A program made the translations under genes and the position numbers. This document shows positions 1-9,903 of a stretch of 64,000 nt of DNA, piece by piece; the first letter of the stretch is position 1; each line of letters opens with the position of its first letter. This DNA comes from Floridanema aerugineum (lineage in GTDB: Bacteria > Cyanobacteriota > Cyanobacteriia > Cyanobacteriales > Aerosakkonemataceae): contig NZ_JBHFNQ010000064.1 in assembly GCF_041929345.1 (NCBI RefSeq), positions 1 through 64,000 on the forward strand, given 5' to 3'. The notes under the pieces were generated by a model, which was not told the DNA's origin, made no database searches, and was given only the letters and a program-made list of their open reading frames with translations.

Positions 1-58
1 TTTAGCGCTAAATAAGAGCGCTAAAGCGCAACAACGTACCTGAGTCTGAAATTTGGGG

Positions 59-87
59 AAAAAAAAGCCTGCAAAAGCAGGTTTTTT
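59..87. terminator. Bidirectional hairpin terminator
   Basis: A CCTGC stem (68-72), AAAA loop and GCAGG (77-81) are flanked by an A run on the left and a T run on the right. It can therefore terminate on both strands. It lies downstream of the leftward gene that ends at 262. The first 38 bases of the window also carry AGCGCTAAAGCGC words related to the repeat at 40234-40283. Confidence 0.65.
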
Positions 88-261
88 GTGTTATTAACTC
101 AGTAGATCTAAAAAGTTACTATCTGCTACCAAATCCGGCTCGAATACTCCTGCTATTCTTTAGTCCAGAGGGACGAGAGTTTGTGTACTGGGGATTTCGA
201 TCGCCTTTTGATACACCAAGGGGATAGCTCACCCGGATTTGGTATTCGTGAAATCACCTGA

Positions 262-1662
262 CTAACCCGTAACAACGGTATTAGGGATTAGATTGGCGAT
301 GTTAAATGATTTGCTACCAATTCTTAAAGTTTCAAACTCGGTGACGTTCATGGTGATACCGCCAGATGTAAATGTCACAAATGTATTAGCATTAACAGTT
401 GCAGAACCAACGGTATAACTTCCTGTTGGTAATTCCACGATGTCTGTACCGCCTCCACCAGAGAAATTGCCAGTGCCAAAACCCCGGAGACGGTCTTGGT
501 CAGTGCCGAAAATGATACTACCCGTGCCAGTAAAGGTTCCTACTGTCCCAGCGGCTGTCAAAGCAGCGACCGTATTGTTACCATTACCGAGATTGATAAC
601 GCCATCGTTATAGATGCCAACGGTTCCTCTGCCAGTCAGAACGTCTGTGCCATCGCCAGTTTGGATGGTGCTAACGAACTCGTTACGGATGCCAACACCC
701 GCAGTGCCAGTAGCAGTGCCAGTGATGGTATCAACGCCAGCGCCAGTGAGGATGTTGGAAAATCGGTTGTTGATACCGCTGTTACCGCCCGTTCCAGAAA
801 TTGTGTTAGTACCAGTTCCGACTTGGATGGTGCTGCCAAATTGGTTCAGGATGCCATCAACAGATCCGCTTCCGGTTATTTTCATAATACCGTCGCCAGC
901 CTCGATTTTGGCTTCCCCGTCGTTGATGATTCCGTAGAACCCACTGCCCGTTACACTGCCAGTGATGGTGTCGTTACCATTTCCGGTTCGGATAATAGCA
1001 ATATTACCAGCATTTCTGATGCCATTGCCATCGCCAGTTATTCTGTCATTGCCATTGCCCGTTTCCATCGTACCTTCATTATTGAGGCCAATAAAACTAC
1101 CTGTACCCCTGATGGTGTCTCCTCCCAATTCAGTACCACCAGTTCTGATGATGGCACCACGAGCGTTATTGATGCCGATATATCCACTTATACCAGTGAT
1201 GGTGTCGATGCCAGCGCCAGTTTCGATCGTACCAACGTTAAGTATCCCGTAAGATATAGTTCCAGTTGCAGTGCTGGTGCCAGAGATGGTATTCGCGCCA
1301 TTTCCTAAGTTGATGATGGAACCAGATCCAGTTTTAATACCAAATTTCCCACCACTTCCCGAAAAGGAATCATTGCCATCGCTAGTTTGGAAGGTACCAT
1401 CGTTATTGATCCCACTATCTGCACCGACACCAATCACGCCCAACCGTCCGAGACCTATTTTCTGGAGGGTGGCACCCGTAAAAATGTTGAGTCCGATAGA
1501 CCCACCACTTCCTTGGAGGGAGTCACCGCCAGACTTAGTATCTGCGACAGTTCCAGTGTTGACAATAAAGCCCCCATTCGCATCGACAACGGTGTTAGCT
1601 CCGTCACTCCACAAACCATTTGCAAGTCCAGTCCAACCAGTGTTTGTCAGGGTAGTCGTCAT
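262..1662 (-). CDS. Beta-strand repeat protein, RTX-like (GNGNDTITG repeats)
   Basis: A 466-residue protein made almost entirely of Gly/Asn/Asp/Thr-rich repeats of about 20-25 residues. Recurrent words are NDTITG, GINN and TGxGxDTITG, which resemble degenerate calcium-binding RTX repeats or a parallel beta-helix. The C-terminus (roughly 420-466, ending FETLRIGSKSFNIANL) lacks Gly/Asp repeats and looks like a cap or secretion tail, as is usual for type I secreted RTX-like cyanobacterial proteins. No N-terminal signal peptide is visible. The likely role is an extracellular or surface protein; this is inferred from composition only. It stands alone, with no secretion ABC transporter nearby. Long open frames on the opposite strand arise from the repeat composition and are not genes. 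Confidence 0.6.
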   Translation of the reverse strand: MTTTLTNTGWTGLANGLWSDGANTVVDANGGFIVNTGTVADTKSGGDSLQGSGGSIGLNIFTGATLQKIGLGRLGVIGVGADSGINNDGTFQTSDGNDSFSGSGGKFGIKTGSGSIINLGNGANTISGTSTATGTISYGILNVGTIETGAGIDTITGISGYIGINNARGAIIRTGGTELGGDTIRGTGSFIGLNNEGTMETGNGNDRITGDGNGIRNAGNIAIIRTGNGNDTITGSVTGSGFYGIINDGEAKIEAGDGIMKITGSGSVDGILNQFGSTIQVGTGTNTISGTGGNSGINNRFSNILTGAGVDTITGTATGTAGVGIRNEFVSTIQTGDGTDVLTGRGTVGIYNDGVINLGNGNNTVAALTAAGTVGTFTGTGSIIFGTDQDRLRGFGTGNFSGGGGTDIVELPTGSYTVGSATVNANTFVTFTSGGITMNVTEFETLRIGSKSFNIANLIPNTVVTG

Positions 1663-2207
1663 AGAAATAACTCCAAAATATTTCAGAAAGTTGAATTAGA
1701 CTCCGGCAACAGAATTAGATTTGAGCTACAGACATGAAAATGTTCCAGGTTTCTGTTGCACGCCTGTTACCAGAGGTACCAAGTCTAGGGAATTAACAGA
1801 TACTCATGACAAGCCGCGATCGCCTGCATTGCTGGCGATTTTTGACTTTTATGAGTAATCCGTTAATTTTTGGGTTTATAAAGGATATTTCGCTAAAAAG
1901 CTCCAGAATAACTACTCTTTAGACCTTTATGTACTTTTTTCTTGGGGAAAATTAACACAATATAGGTTATTAAGTAGGTTCCTTTAGTTATTATTCTCTA
2001 TAATCGGTTTAATAGGGAATAGTACGGAGGGTACTTGTGAAAAATTTTATAAAAATGCGACTTTATATAAATTTTTAGTAAATTAATTGTGCGCTAGTTG
2101 ATACAGGGAGTTCCGATCGCAGAAAATTGAAGTTTCACATTTATCAAAATCTCCGCAGTTTTACCGAACTCAAGGATATTTATTTTTTCTTAAGCTGCTT
2201 TCTGCCT
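1663..2207. other. Intergenic region with a possible 13-aa ORF
   Basis: This should contain the promoter of the leftward beta-repeat gene. On the plus strand, AGTAC-GGAGG-GTACT (2021-2035) places a perfect Shine-Dalgarno in the loop of a 5-bp hairpin. It is followed by GTG at 2037 and a 13-codon frame ending at 2078. This may be a leader peptide or chance. Nothing else was recognised. Confidence 0.25.
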
Positions 2208-2471
2208 TCAATGATTATCTGAGCGTTGCTTTTGCTGCATGAATTGTTTCATTGATTGGCGACGATTGAGCATAAATTTGTGCCAAAAACCGGGGTATAA
2301 ATCGTCCATCGTTTTGGTAATAGACCAAATTTCCATGCCGATCAAGTTGTGTAAAGAGCGATCGGATTTTTCCAATTCTTCCAGATGTTGAGCAATATTT
2401 ACCAAAGTTCTTGTATCAGGAACGACTTGTGTTTTTGGTTCAGGAGGTTGATAAACGTTCAATTGTAGCAT
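2208..2471 (-). CDS. Small conserved-type hypothetical protein (87 aa)
   Basis: The ATG at 2471 (MLQLNVYQPPEPK) is preferred over the upstream in-frame TTG at 2480. The product is soluble with no membrane segment. It has a Pro-rich N-terminus, a charged middle helix (HLEELEKSDRSLHNL) and a basic C-terminus (NRRQSMKQFMQQKQRSDNH). I do not recognise the family. It is monocistronic, with long AT-rich flanks on both sides. Confidence 0.55.
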   Translation of the reverse strand: MLQLNVYQPPEPKTQVVPDTRTLVNIAQHLEELEKSDRSLHNLIGMEIWSITKTMDDLYPGFWHKFMLNRRQSMKQFMQQKQRSDNH

Positions 2472-2848
2472 AGTTAGCAACTCTTAATCAGCGAATTTGG
2501 ATACATCTTTACCAGAAAGCCATTGCAGAACACCCCACCGGAATTACTAGTGCAGTGCGGCAGAAATAACCAATCAGTTGAAAACAGGTAAATAGCTGGA
2601 CAGAAAAGCTAATCAAACTCTTCTGCTCTAGAGCCTTCTGCCTTTCTTATAGTATTAAACTAATATTTAGCATTAATTTTACCTATTGCACCTGATGAGG
2701 AGTAAATTTTACGATTGCTTGATAAAAAGCTTGGGAAAATTTAAATACTCTTGTTACACAGCAAGGTTGTATAGCGTTTTTCTTGCCTTGTGAGGCAGAC
2801 CTAAGTGTTATTTTCTGTTAAGACTTCCCGAAAACCAGAGACTCTTAG

Positions 2849-2946
2849 GACTTATGCCCCATAACTCAAAAAACCCGGTTTCTCGTTCTTACCCAAACGC
2901 CCAGATCAAGAAATTACCTTAAGAAATTGGGTTTGGAGCATAAGTC
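2849..2946. repeat. Dispersed inverted repeat (GACTTATGC ends)
   Basis: A GACTTATGC / GCATAAGTC terminal inverted repeat encloses a second imperfect inverted pair: AAACCCGGTTTCT at 2871 and AGAAATTGGGTTT at 2922. This is the form of a small non-coding, MITE-like cyanobacterial repeat. The rest of the 2472-3365 gap is AT-rich and shows no gene. Confidence 0.5.
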
Positions 2947-3365
2947 TTAACTCTGTAGTTCATGCGCCTGAGAATTGCTATAGTGTGGTTTTATACAATA
3001 CAGATTAGCAAAATTTATAAAAATTTATAAATTTTGGCAAAACTAGTTAATACCATACATTACTTAGACTTAGCCAAATTCACACCTAAAGTTAAATTTA
3101 ACTGCTATAACCAGTATATTCATATATCATTCAGCTAGGAACCATGAAAGAAAAATCAGAGTAAATGTTAACAGGAACCAAGTGGGAATATGGAATAGAT
3201 CTGGGAGGCTTAAAGGAATGAATATTAAAACCTGAGTGCAAAAAGCACCACTAATGATTAATACTATAAGTAATATAGCTATAGGCATATTATCTACCAT
3301 TTTACTAAAGACAAGTTCAATTATAGCAAAGCAACCACCTTTTTTTGTAATTCCGATCGTTACTT

Positions 3366-6300
3366 ATGATACTAAGAATAAATCTTAAAGGGATCTCCCT
3401 AAAAGTTAGCAAATTAATCTTCATTTATTCATTTTTGTCAACTTTGTGGTTCTTGTTGACTTCACAATTGTTTAATTTGCTAGCCAAAAACAGTTTGACT
3501 TTGAGATACTTACACATAATCGCAGATTGGACTTTTGTATTTTTTACCGCTTGGTTACTTTACTACTCAATTGGTCGTGTACAGCGACAATTACAACAAA
3601 CTAAACAAGAGTACTATAACTTATTTAATCATACGGTTGAAGGAATTTATCAAGTATTGCCTTCAGGAATTTATATTAATGCTAATCGGGCTTTAGCAGA
3701 GATTTATGGGTATAATCATCCTGAAGAAGTAATTGCTAACTGTAATTGGAAAGAGTTAGATGTTGACTATCAAAAACGGGAATTTTTTCTCAATAGATTG
3801 TATATAAATGGTGTTGTTTATGGGGAAGTGTTTGAAATTTATCGCCGGGATAGGAGCATTATTTGTGTAGTTGAAAATGCTTGTGCTGTGCGAGATAGTT
3901 TAGGAAAATTACTGTATTATCAAGTCACAGTTCAAGAAATAAGTAATAATCAAAATTTGACAGAAGGTGAAGAAGAATTACCAGAAGATAGTAGTACTAT
4001 ATTGATGGCTGTGATTGAAGGGATGAGTGATGCGGTATTTGTAAAAAATCATCAGGGAAGATATTTAATGACTAATGAACCAGGGGCTAGGTTCTTGGGA
4101 AAATCTGTTAATCAAGTGTTAAATGCTTATGATTGGGAATTGTTTTCGCGAGAGGTGGCGCAACAAATTAGGGAGAGCGATCGCCTAGTATTATCCACAG
4201 GAGAAACAGTAACTTATGAGCAGGTTACTACTATTTTAGATAAAAGCAATCAACCTGTATCCCGAACTTTTATAGTAAGTAAAAGTGTTTACCATAATTC
4301 TGAAATTCAAAGTTTAGGATTAGTTTCTATTGCTAAAGATATCACTGATTATAAACAGGTAGAGTCGGAAAAAAGCCAACTATTAGAACAATTGAAAAAA
4401 GATATTGAAGATTTAGCAGCACTGGCTGAAGCGACAGCAAATGTTCCCAATACTATAGATTTAAAACAACTACTAGATACATTATTACAGCAAATAGTTG
4501 AAGTTTTATCAGCAGATACAGCAGTAATTTTATTAAAAGATAACGGTTATTTGCGCTACACAAATGGAGTAGGAGTAAATCCTGAAATTAGTATTTATTA
4601 TGAAGTGCCTGTAGGCGAAGGATTTGCAGGTACTATTGCTAAAATTATGGAACCACTATATGTTAAAGATACAATAAATGAACCTACTATAGAAGTATTA
4701 AATGCAACTTCCTTGACATTTATTCTAGAGCAGGGAATTCAGACAATGTTGGGTGTACCACTCAAACGCAACGGTACCTGTATAGGTGTTATTCATTTGG
4801 GTTGGTGCCAGATTCATCCGTATAATGAACGAGAACTACACCTTTTAGAAATTACAGCTGAGCGTTGTGCAATGGCGATCGTCAACACTGAACTTTACGA
4901 ACAAACTCAAAGATTGCAAAAATTACGACAATTACAAATTGAGCGAATGCCGATCGGATTTATTCTTACCGATCCTGATTTTCATTTCTTAGATTGGAAT
5001 CCGGCTGCGGAAACGATTTTTGGTTTTACTAAAGAAGAAATTCTGGGAAGACATATTTTTACCATTGTTCCTGAATCAGCTAAAACTAACTTTGGCATAG
5101 TTTTGTTGCGGCTAAGTCAAGGAGATATGACTGCTCATAGCATTAATGAAAATCTTACCAAATCAGGAAAAATTATTATTTGTGAATGGCGAAATACTCC
5201 ACTGCAAGAAACTGATGGCACAATTTATGGTCATTTGTTCATGGTGCAAGATATCACGGAGTTAAGAAAAGCGCAGGAAGAAAGATTGCGTTATGCTTTT
5301 TATGATGCGTTGACTGCACTACCGAATAGAGCTTGGTTTTTAGAACATTTGGGCAAGATTTTACAGCGAGAAACTAAAGATTCTCAGGAGATTACCCGAT
5401 CGCAAAGTCCAAATTTCGCTGTGCTTTTTCTCAATTTAGAACGCTTTGAAATTGTCAAATCTAGCTTAGGGCATTTAATAGCAGATCAACTGCTAATTGC
5501 TACGGCGCGACAGTTAGAAAATTGTTTGCGCCCAACTGATAAAGTTGCTTATTTAGGTAGAGATGAGTTTGTAATTTTATTAGAAGATATTTCGGATGCT
5601 AAGATTGCCAAGGAAATAGCTAATCGGATTTATCAACAATTAAGTTTGCCGTTCAATTTGGATGGGCATGAAATATTTTCTAGTGCTAGTATTGGGATTG
5701 CGATTAGTAAAGAGTTGTGTGATTTACCTGATTATCAACGTCCAGAAGACTTTTTGCGAGCAGCAGATACGGCGATGCACGGAGCAAAAGGTGGTAGGAC
5801 TCCGGTGGTATTCGAGACAAGTATGTATACTAGCGCTTTGTCTCGTTTGCAGTTGGATAGTGATTTGAGAAAGGCGATCGCGCTGATTTCCAAATGCAAT
5901 AATGAAGCTCAAGAATTTGAATTATATTATCAACCAATTGTCTGCTTAAAAACTGATGAAATCAGAGGTTTTGAAGCTCTAATTCGGTGGAATCATCCAA
6001 CTAGAGGATTAGTTTCACCTGCTGAGTTTATTCCAATTGCAGAAGAAAGTAGATTAATTATTCCGATCGGACTATGGACGCTAAGAACAGCTTGTCAACA
6101 GTTGCGAATTTGGCAACGACAATTTCAGCGCAGTTTAACGATGAGTGTTAATCTTTCCGGTATTCAATTAGAACAAGCTAGTCTGACTTCACAAATTGAA
6201 GGAGTTTTGGGAGAAATTTGGATTGCACCTAACACTTTAAAGCTGGAAATTACCGAAAGTGCTATTATGAAAAATACTGAATCTGTGCCAGCTTTGTTAG

Positions 6301-6647
6301 GTCAAATTAAACAAAATAAAGTGCTTTTGGCTATTGATGATTTTGGGACGGGTTATTCATCTTTGAGTTATTTACATCGATTTCCGATCGATACTTTAAA
6401 GATCGATCGCTCTTTCGTCAGTCGCATGAGTTCTGATGGAGAAAATTCAGAAATCGTTCGCTTAATTGTGACTTTAGCTCATACTTTAGGAATGGATGTC
6501 ACTGCCGAAGGAGTAGAAACTTTTGAGCAACTAGCTTTATTAAAAAGTTTAGGATGTGAGTATGGACAAGGTTATTTCTTTTCTAAACCATTAAATCAAA
6601 AAGCTGCTACAGAATTGTTAGAAAAAAATTTAGGAGTTCAATTCTAG
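3366..6647 (+). CDS. Membrane PAS-GAF-GGDEF-EAL c-di-GMP signalling protein
   Basis: A 1093-residue protein. Two N-terminal membrane helices (about 16-38 and 48-70) are followed by PAS (about 80-195), a second PAS (210-330), GAF (350-515), a third PAS (520-640), GGDEF (645-810) and EAL (830-1085) domains. The diguanylate cyclase signature reads YLGRDEF instead of GG(D/E)EF, so cyclase activity is doubtful. The EAL half keeps FEALIRW, EITES, AIDDFGTGYSS, KIDRSF and AEGVET, the metal and substrate residues of an active c-di-GMP phosphodiesterase. The likely role is a membrane-anchored sensor whose PAS/GAF inputs control c-di-GMP breakdown, with the GGDEF acting as a regulatory GTP site. It is monocistronic and converges on the tyrosinase gene across a perfect hairpin. 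Confidence 0.93.
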   Translation: MILRINLKGISLKVSKLIFIYSFLSTLWFLLTSQLFNLLAKNSLTLRYLHIIADWTFVFFTAWLLYYSIGRVQRQLQQTKQEYYNLFNHTVEGIYQVLPSGIYINANRALAEIYGYNHPEEVIANCNWKELDVDYQKREFFLNRLYINGVVYGEVFEIYRRDRSIICVVENACAVRDSLGKLLYYQVTVQEISNNQNLTEGEEELPEDSSTILMAVIEGMSDAVFVKNHQGRYLMTNEPGARFLGKSVNQVLNAYDWELFSREVAQQIRESDRLVLSTGETVTYEQVTTILDKSNQPVSRTFIVSKSVYHNSEIQSLGLVSIAKDITDYKQVESEKSQLLEQLKKDIEDLAALAEATANVPNTIDLKQLLDTLLQQIVEVLSADTAVILLKDNGYLRYTNGVGVNPEISIYYEVPVGEGFAGTIAKIMEPLYVKDTINEPTIEVLNATSLTFILEQGIQTMLGVPLKRNGTCIGVIHLGWCQIHPYNERELHLLEITAERCAMAIVNTELYEQTQRLQKLRQLQIERMPIGFILTDPDFHFLDWNPAAETIFGFTKEEILGRHIFTIVPESAKTNFGIVLLRLSQGDMTAHSINENLTKSGKIIICEWRNTPLQETDGTIYGHLFMVQDITELRKAQEERLRYAFYDALTALPNRAWFLEHLGKILQRETKDSQEITRSQSPNFAVLFLNLERFEIVKSSLGHLIADQLLIATARQLENCLRPTDKVAYLGRDEFVILLEDISDAKIAKEIANRIYQQLSLPFNLDGHEIFSSASIGIAISKELCDLPDYQRPEDFLRAADTAMHGAKGGRTPVVFETSMYTSALSRLQLDSDLRKAIALISKCNNEAQEFELYYQPIVCLKTDEIRGFEALIRWNHPTRGLVSPAEFIPIAEESRLIIPIGLWTLRTACQQLRIWQRQFQRSLTMSVNLSGIQLEQASLTSQIEGVLGEIWIAPNTLKLEITESAIMKNTESVPALLGQIKQNKVLLAIDDFGTGYSSLSYLHRFPIDTLKIDRSFVSRMSSDGENSEIVRLIVTLAHTLGMDVTAEGVETFEQLALLKSLGCEYGQGYFFSKPLNQKAATELLEKNLGVQF

Positions 6648-6656
6648 ATCTCCTCA

Positions 6657-6687
6657 GATCCCCGACTTCTTGAAGAAGTCGGGGGTC
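6657..6687. terminator. Bidirectional terminator between convergent genes
   Basis: A perfect 25-bp palindrome at 6660-6684 (CCCCGACTTCTT followed by its complement). It sits in the 46-bp gap between two convergent genes, so it probably terminates both. The same word is a common dispersed repeat in cyanobacteria. Confidence 0.7.
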
Positions 6688-6693
6688 TATATT

Positions 6694-9384
6694 CTAAAGG
6701 TAAGTGAAGTAACTACTTTGAAGATTTAAGTCGTTGAGATTTTCGACGATCGCAATTAGTTCATTCACACCCGGAGTTTTTTGATAAATAGCTGTTCCTT
6801 TCGGCATTCCTTCGGGAGTAGCAGCTAAGACGTAAGTATTTGCTGAACCGCGCAAGACGATCGAATCTTGCGTAGCATCAAAATCAGCAATTAAAGCATA
6901 ATCGCTCATCCCTTTATCTGTATTTTTGCCGTCATTGTAGAAAGTACTAATCAGATTTCCTAAGACAAAAGTATCAGCTTCCGAACCACCAGTTAAAACA
7001 TCAACTTCGCCACGTCCCGGATTAGGATTATTAGGATTAACCCCAATTAAGCGATCGTTACCCTTATCTCCATTGAGGCTATCATTGCCTTGATTACCGT
7101 ACAAATCATCATGGGCTTTGCCACCATAGATAATGTTACCTTCTCGATCGCCGTAGACAGTATCATTCCCTTGGTTGCCGTAAGTAGCGCTTTTACCTTT
7201 GGTGTAAATAGTGTCATGACCTTTGTTGCCATAAAGCTCATCTTCGTCACTACCAGCGTAAATTACATCATCATCTTGACCGCCGTAGAGAATATTAATT
7301 CCTTCGCCACCGTAAAGGGTATCCTCACCTTGATTACCATAAACCTCATCATCCCCTTGATCGCCGTAAAACAAATCCTTACCAAGACCGCCGTAGAGAT
7401 TATCGCTACCTGCACCACCGTATACCACATCATCTCCATCTTCCCCATAGATAGAATCATTACCTGTATCACCGGAAAGGGTTTCATTTCCCGCACCTCC
7501 CTTCTCTTCAGTAATGGGAAGATTAGCACTACCACCGCCGCCATCGTTATCGCGGATAGTGCCTAAACCTTGCGCTTTACCAATAACTGCTCCGACAGCA
7601 TTAGTGAGGAAAATTGGGGCAGTTTCGTCAAATTCTGGTTGACTATCATCGATGACATTCAACCTCACAAACTGTTTAGTTTGACCGGGTTCAAAGACTA
7701 CTTGACCTTTGCTGGTAATCGTAGTTACATCAGGTCTGCCACCAAAAATTTGACCGCTAATTTCACCTTTTGGAGAACCTTTGGTTTGCACACTTATATA
7801 TAATTGTGTGTCTTCTCCTGATGTTACTCTTCGCAAAGATTGAGCAAAATCGCTAATAGATGCTTCGGCTTCATCTGTGGTTTCCCAAACACCAGTAATA
7901 ATTGTTGAACCATCAGGATTAATTATGGCTTGCCAATCGTCTGCATCTTGACCAGCTTTGGAAATATCCAATACAACCTCGTCATTTCCATAGGATCTTT
8001 CCCGGCGAAACTCAACACTAATTACATCATCATCAGTATTCGGTGTTTGGGGTGTTTGACCTAACAAAGAGCCAAAATCTAAACCAGAAATTTTTGTGGA
8101 GTAAATTAGTGCATCTCCGGTTCTATTTAATTGGAAAGAGCCGAAACCACGAGCTTTTTGACTACCTGTAAATACTGTGGCAAAAGAACTATTACCATCT
8201 GAGTTGGCAAAAGTAAGAGCGTAGTCTACTGTAACTCTTTGGTTACTAGGTCGAGAAAGAGTGATTTCATAGTTTAGGGAAGTAAAACTCTCTACGACTG
8301 AGGTGTTATTGGCAGAAATAATCGGCAGATCGCTTGGCTGTTCATCTGTACCACCTTGGTTAGTTTGTTTGTTTGTGTCGTATACATAACCAAGTTCGGC
8401 AGTGGAAATTAGTTGTTCTGTTGTAACTCCATCAAAACTGAACAATGGGTCATTGATTCTGGCACCTGGGACTTGAGAAGAGAAGGGACGAAAACCTGTG
8501 TTGTCTTGGTTAGTTTCCACCCATTCCGTCCACAAGCGATCGATATTCGCGTGATGTAAAAAGAACAAAGGATCGTTGGGAGAAGTCGCCTGAGTCATCT
8601 CGCCACCCACCCAAACGTGAGTGTTATTGTGAAGACCACTTTCCAACCCTACAGAAAACCTCTCAAAGGTGGGAAGATTGAGAACGCGATCGACTTCTGC
8701 TCTGGGGGGGAAGTTGGCTTGACCGGGAAAAACCGAATTGGGACTCGGTACAATGTTGCTGCTGCGTTGCAAAAATCGCTCAGGATCTACTCGTCCATCT
8801 TGGTTTAAATCAGATGGACTGCTGTAGGTAAGTGCCCAAAAACCCTGTTGATTTAATTGTTCCGGGGATAAGTTCCGCAATGAGAAAGGTGCTGCCCGAA
8901 ATGGCCCAGATCTGACGAAGAAACCGTCTTGAGCATTACCAGGCCCTCCCATCAAGTCGTCGCTCAACACAGCTGCGGTGCTCTCCGAGTCGGTGGGGTC
9001 CCAGTAAGGTAAGGTTACGGTGGGATCTACCGATCGCAAATCCTCTTCAAACCGTCGCAATAATTCCCGGTGCCAAGGTAAAAACACGAAGGATTGGTAA
9101 TTTGCTGTACTATGGACTGGTGCCACAGTAGACATCCCATCATGCAAATGATTCATCCCATCATGGGAATGTAATCCCTCCATTGCCAATTGGTGCAATC
9201 TTACGTAGTAGTCATAAGCATTGGGGACAGTTTCATTGGTGTTTGTTTCGGGATTGAAAACGGTGTAAGGTGAGGGGCGATTTTTTAAAGCTTTAACTGC
9301 ATTAACGAAGCGCTGTTTCTCTTCTGAAGTGAGGTCTTTGACATTCTTGCGAACTAACAAATTATCGTCCATTCGATCGTTCAT
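6694..9384 (-). CDS. Tyrosinase fused to CHRD and RTX calcium-binding repeats
   Basis: An 896-residue protein. The ATG at 9384 follows AAGGA by about 9 nt. Residues about 20-300 form a type-3 copper tyrosinase/polyphenol oxidase domain: CuA side H91 and FLPWHR (H105); CuB side LHNNTH (H252, H256) and FFLHHANIDRLW (H277/H278). Residues about 370-560 include a CHRD-like domain ending ISVQTKGSPKGEISGQI. A Calx-beta-like strand region with FDETAP follows. Residues about 640-800 contain 12 or more nonapeptide RTX repeats of the GGxGxDxxYG type, and then a C-terminal domain typical of type I secretion substrates. There is no Sec signal peptide. The likely role is a secreted, calcium-stabilised phenol oxidase, perhaps in sheath or pigment chemistry. 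The domain calls are firm; the substrate and biological role are inference. Confidence 0.88.
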   Translation of the reverse strand: MNDRMDDNLLVRKNVKDLTSEEKQRFVNAVKALKNRPSPYTVFNPETNTNETVPNAYDYYVRLHQLAMEGLHSHDGMNHLHDGMSTVAPVHSTANYQSFVFLPWHRELLRRFEEDLRSVDPTVTLPYWDPTDSESTAAVLSDDLMGGPGNAQDGFFVRSGPFRAAPFSLRNLSPEQLNQQGFWALTYSSPSDLNQDGRVDPERFLQRSSNIVPSPNSVFPGQANFPPRAEVDRVLNLPTFERFSVGLESGLHNNTHVWVGGEMTQATSPNDPLFFLHHANIDRLWTEWVETNQDNTGFRPFSSQVPGARINDPLFSFDGVTTEQLISTAELGYVYDTNKQTNQGGTDEQPSDLPIISANNTSVVESFTSLNYEITLSRPSNQRVTVDYALTFANSDGNSSFATVFTGSQKARGFGSFQLNRTGDALIYSTKISGLDFGSLLGQTPQTPNTDDDVISVEFRRERSYGNDEVVLDISKAGQDADDWQAIINPDGSTIITGVWETTDEAEASISDFAQSLRRVTSGEDTQLYISVQTKGSPKGEISGQIFGGRPDVTTITSKGQVVFEPGQTKQFVRLNVIDDSQPEFDETAPIFLTNAVGAVIGKAQGLGTIRDNDGGGGSANLPITEEKGGAGNETLSGDTGNDSIYGEDGDDVVYGGAGSDNLYGGLGKDLFYGDQGDDEVYGNQGEDTLYGGEGINILYGGQDDDVIYAGSDEDELYGNKGHDTIYTKGKSATYGNQGNDTVYGDREGNIIYGGKAHDDLYGNQGNDSLNGDKGNDRLIGVNPNNPNPGRGEVDVLTGGSEADTFVLGNLISTFYNDGKNTDKGMSDYALIADFDATQDSIVLRGSANTYVLAATPEGMPKGTAIYQKTPGVNELIAIVENLNDLNLQSSYFTYL

Positions 9385-9698
9385 CTGGCTTATCCTTTTA
9401 CACTCCCTGACAATTTCAGTAGTTAAACCACAAGGTTGCTCCCATTCGCCAAAATTGGCAAAAAATGGTTGTTACAAAATTTACCTTAAAGCCAACACAT
9501 CTGTGATTCAAGTAACTATATGTCTTAACCTTTGGCACTTATGCAGAAGTTGTCTATATTATTAGCTAAATTTATTGATTGTTATTTAAAGTTTTAACTA
9601 AACAGTTAAATAATTAAGTAATAATATTGATTACGTAAATCTGAGATCTTGCACCTAGACTGAGATCTTGCAGCAATGGAGGTAGAACCTCCCAGATA

Positions 9699-9727
9699 CT
9701 CGTTCCCTGGTTGAACCGGGGAACGAG
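9699..9727. repeat. Inverted repeat CTCGTTCCC / GGGAACGAG
   Basis: A 9-bp perfect stem with an internal CTGGTTGAACCGGG part that also folds. It is a small dispersed cyanobacterial palindrome in the 9385-9903 intergenic region. Confidence 0.5.
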
Positions 9728-9732
9728 GTGAT

Positions 9733-9760
9733 AAAAAACCCCCAGCAGGGGGCATTTTTA
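9733..9760. terminator. Rho-independent terminator for the ctaCDE operon
   Basis: CCCCC-AGCA-GGGGG (9739-9752) is flanked by A6 on the left and T5 on the right. On the minus strand it is a GC stem followed by a U run, about 145 bp beyond the stop of ctaE. Confidence 0.65.
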
Positions 9761-9798
9761 CCGAAATGCTAAGCTGTTAGGCATTTAAAAGTCATATT

Positions 9799-9863
9799 GT
9801 AGGGTGCGTCAGAAGGGGATATTTTTCTTTCTATATCAGGCTTTACCGTCTGACGCACCCTAC
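9799..9863. repeat. MITE-like repeat with 15-bp inverted ends (GTAGGGTGCGTCAGA)
   Basis: Perfect 15-bp inverted ends at 9799-9813 and 9849-9863 enclose a pyrimidine-rich centre. The same ends recur at 24288-24356 with a different centre, and GGTGCGTT variants occur at 28598-28696 and 31742-31766. This is therefore one dispersed family. Confidence 0.7.
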
Positions 9864-9903
9864 TCGTTAATAAGTGATTTAAATGCTCCACAGCTTATTT
9901 GTT

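Noticed and set aside
496..1737. Long open frames on the plus strand opposite the beta-repeat gene
   Set aside because: They arise from the biased codon composition of the repetitive minus-strand gene; they have no ribosome-binding sites and their translations are low-complexity Ser/Val/Pro sequences.
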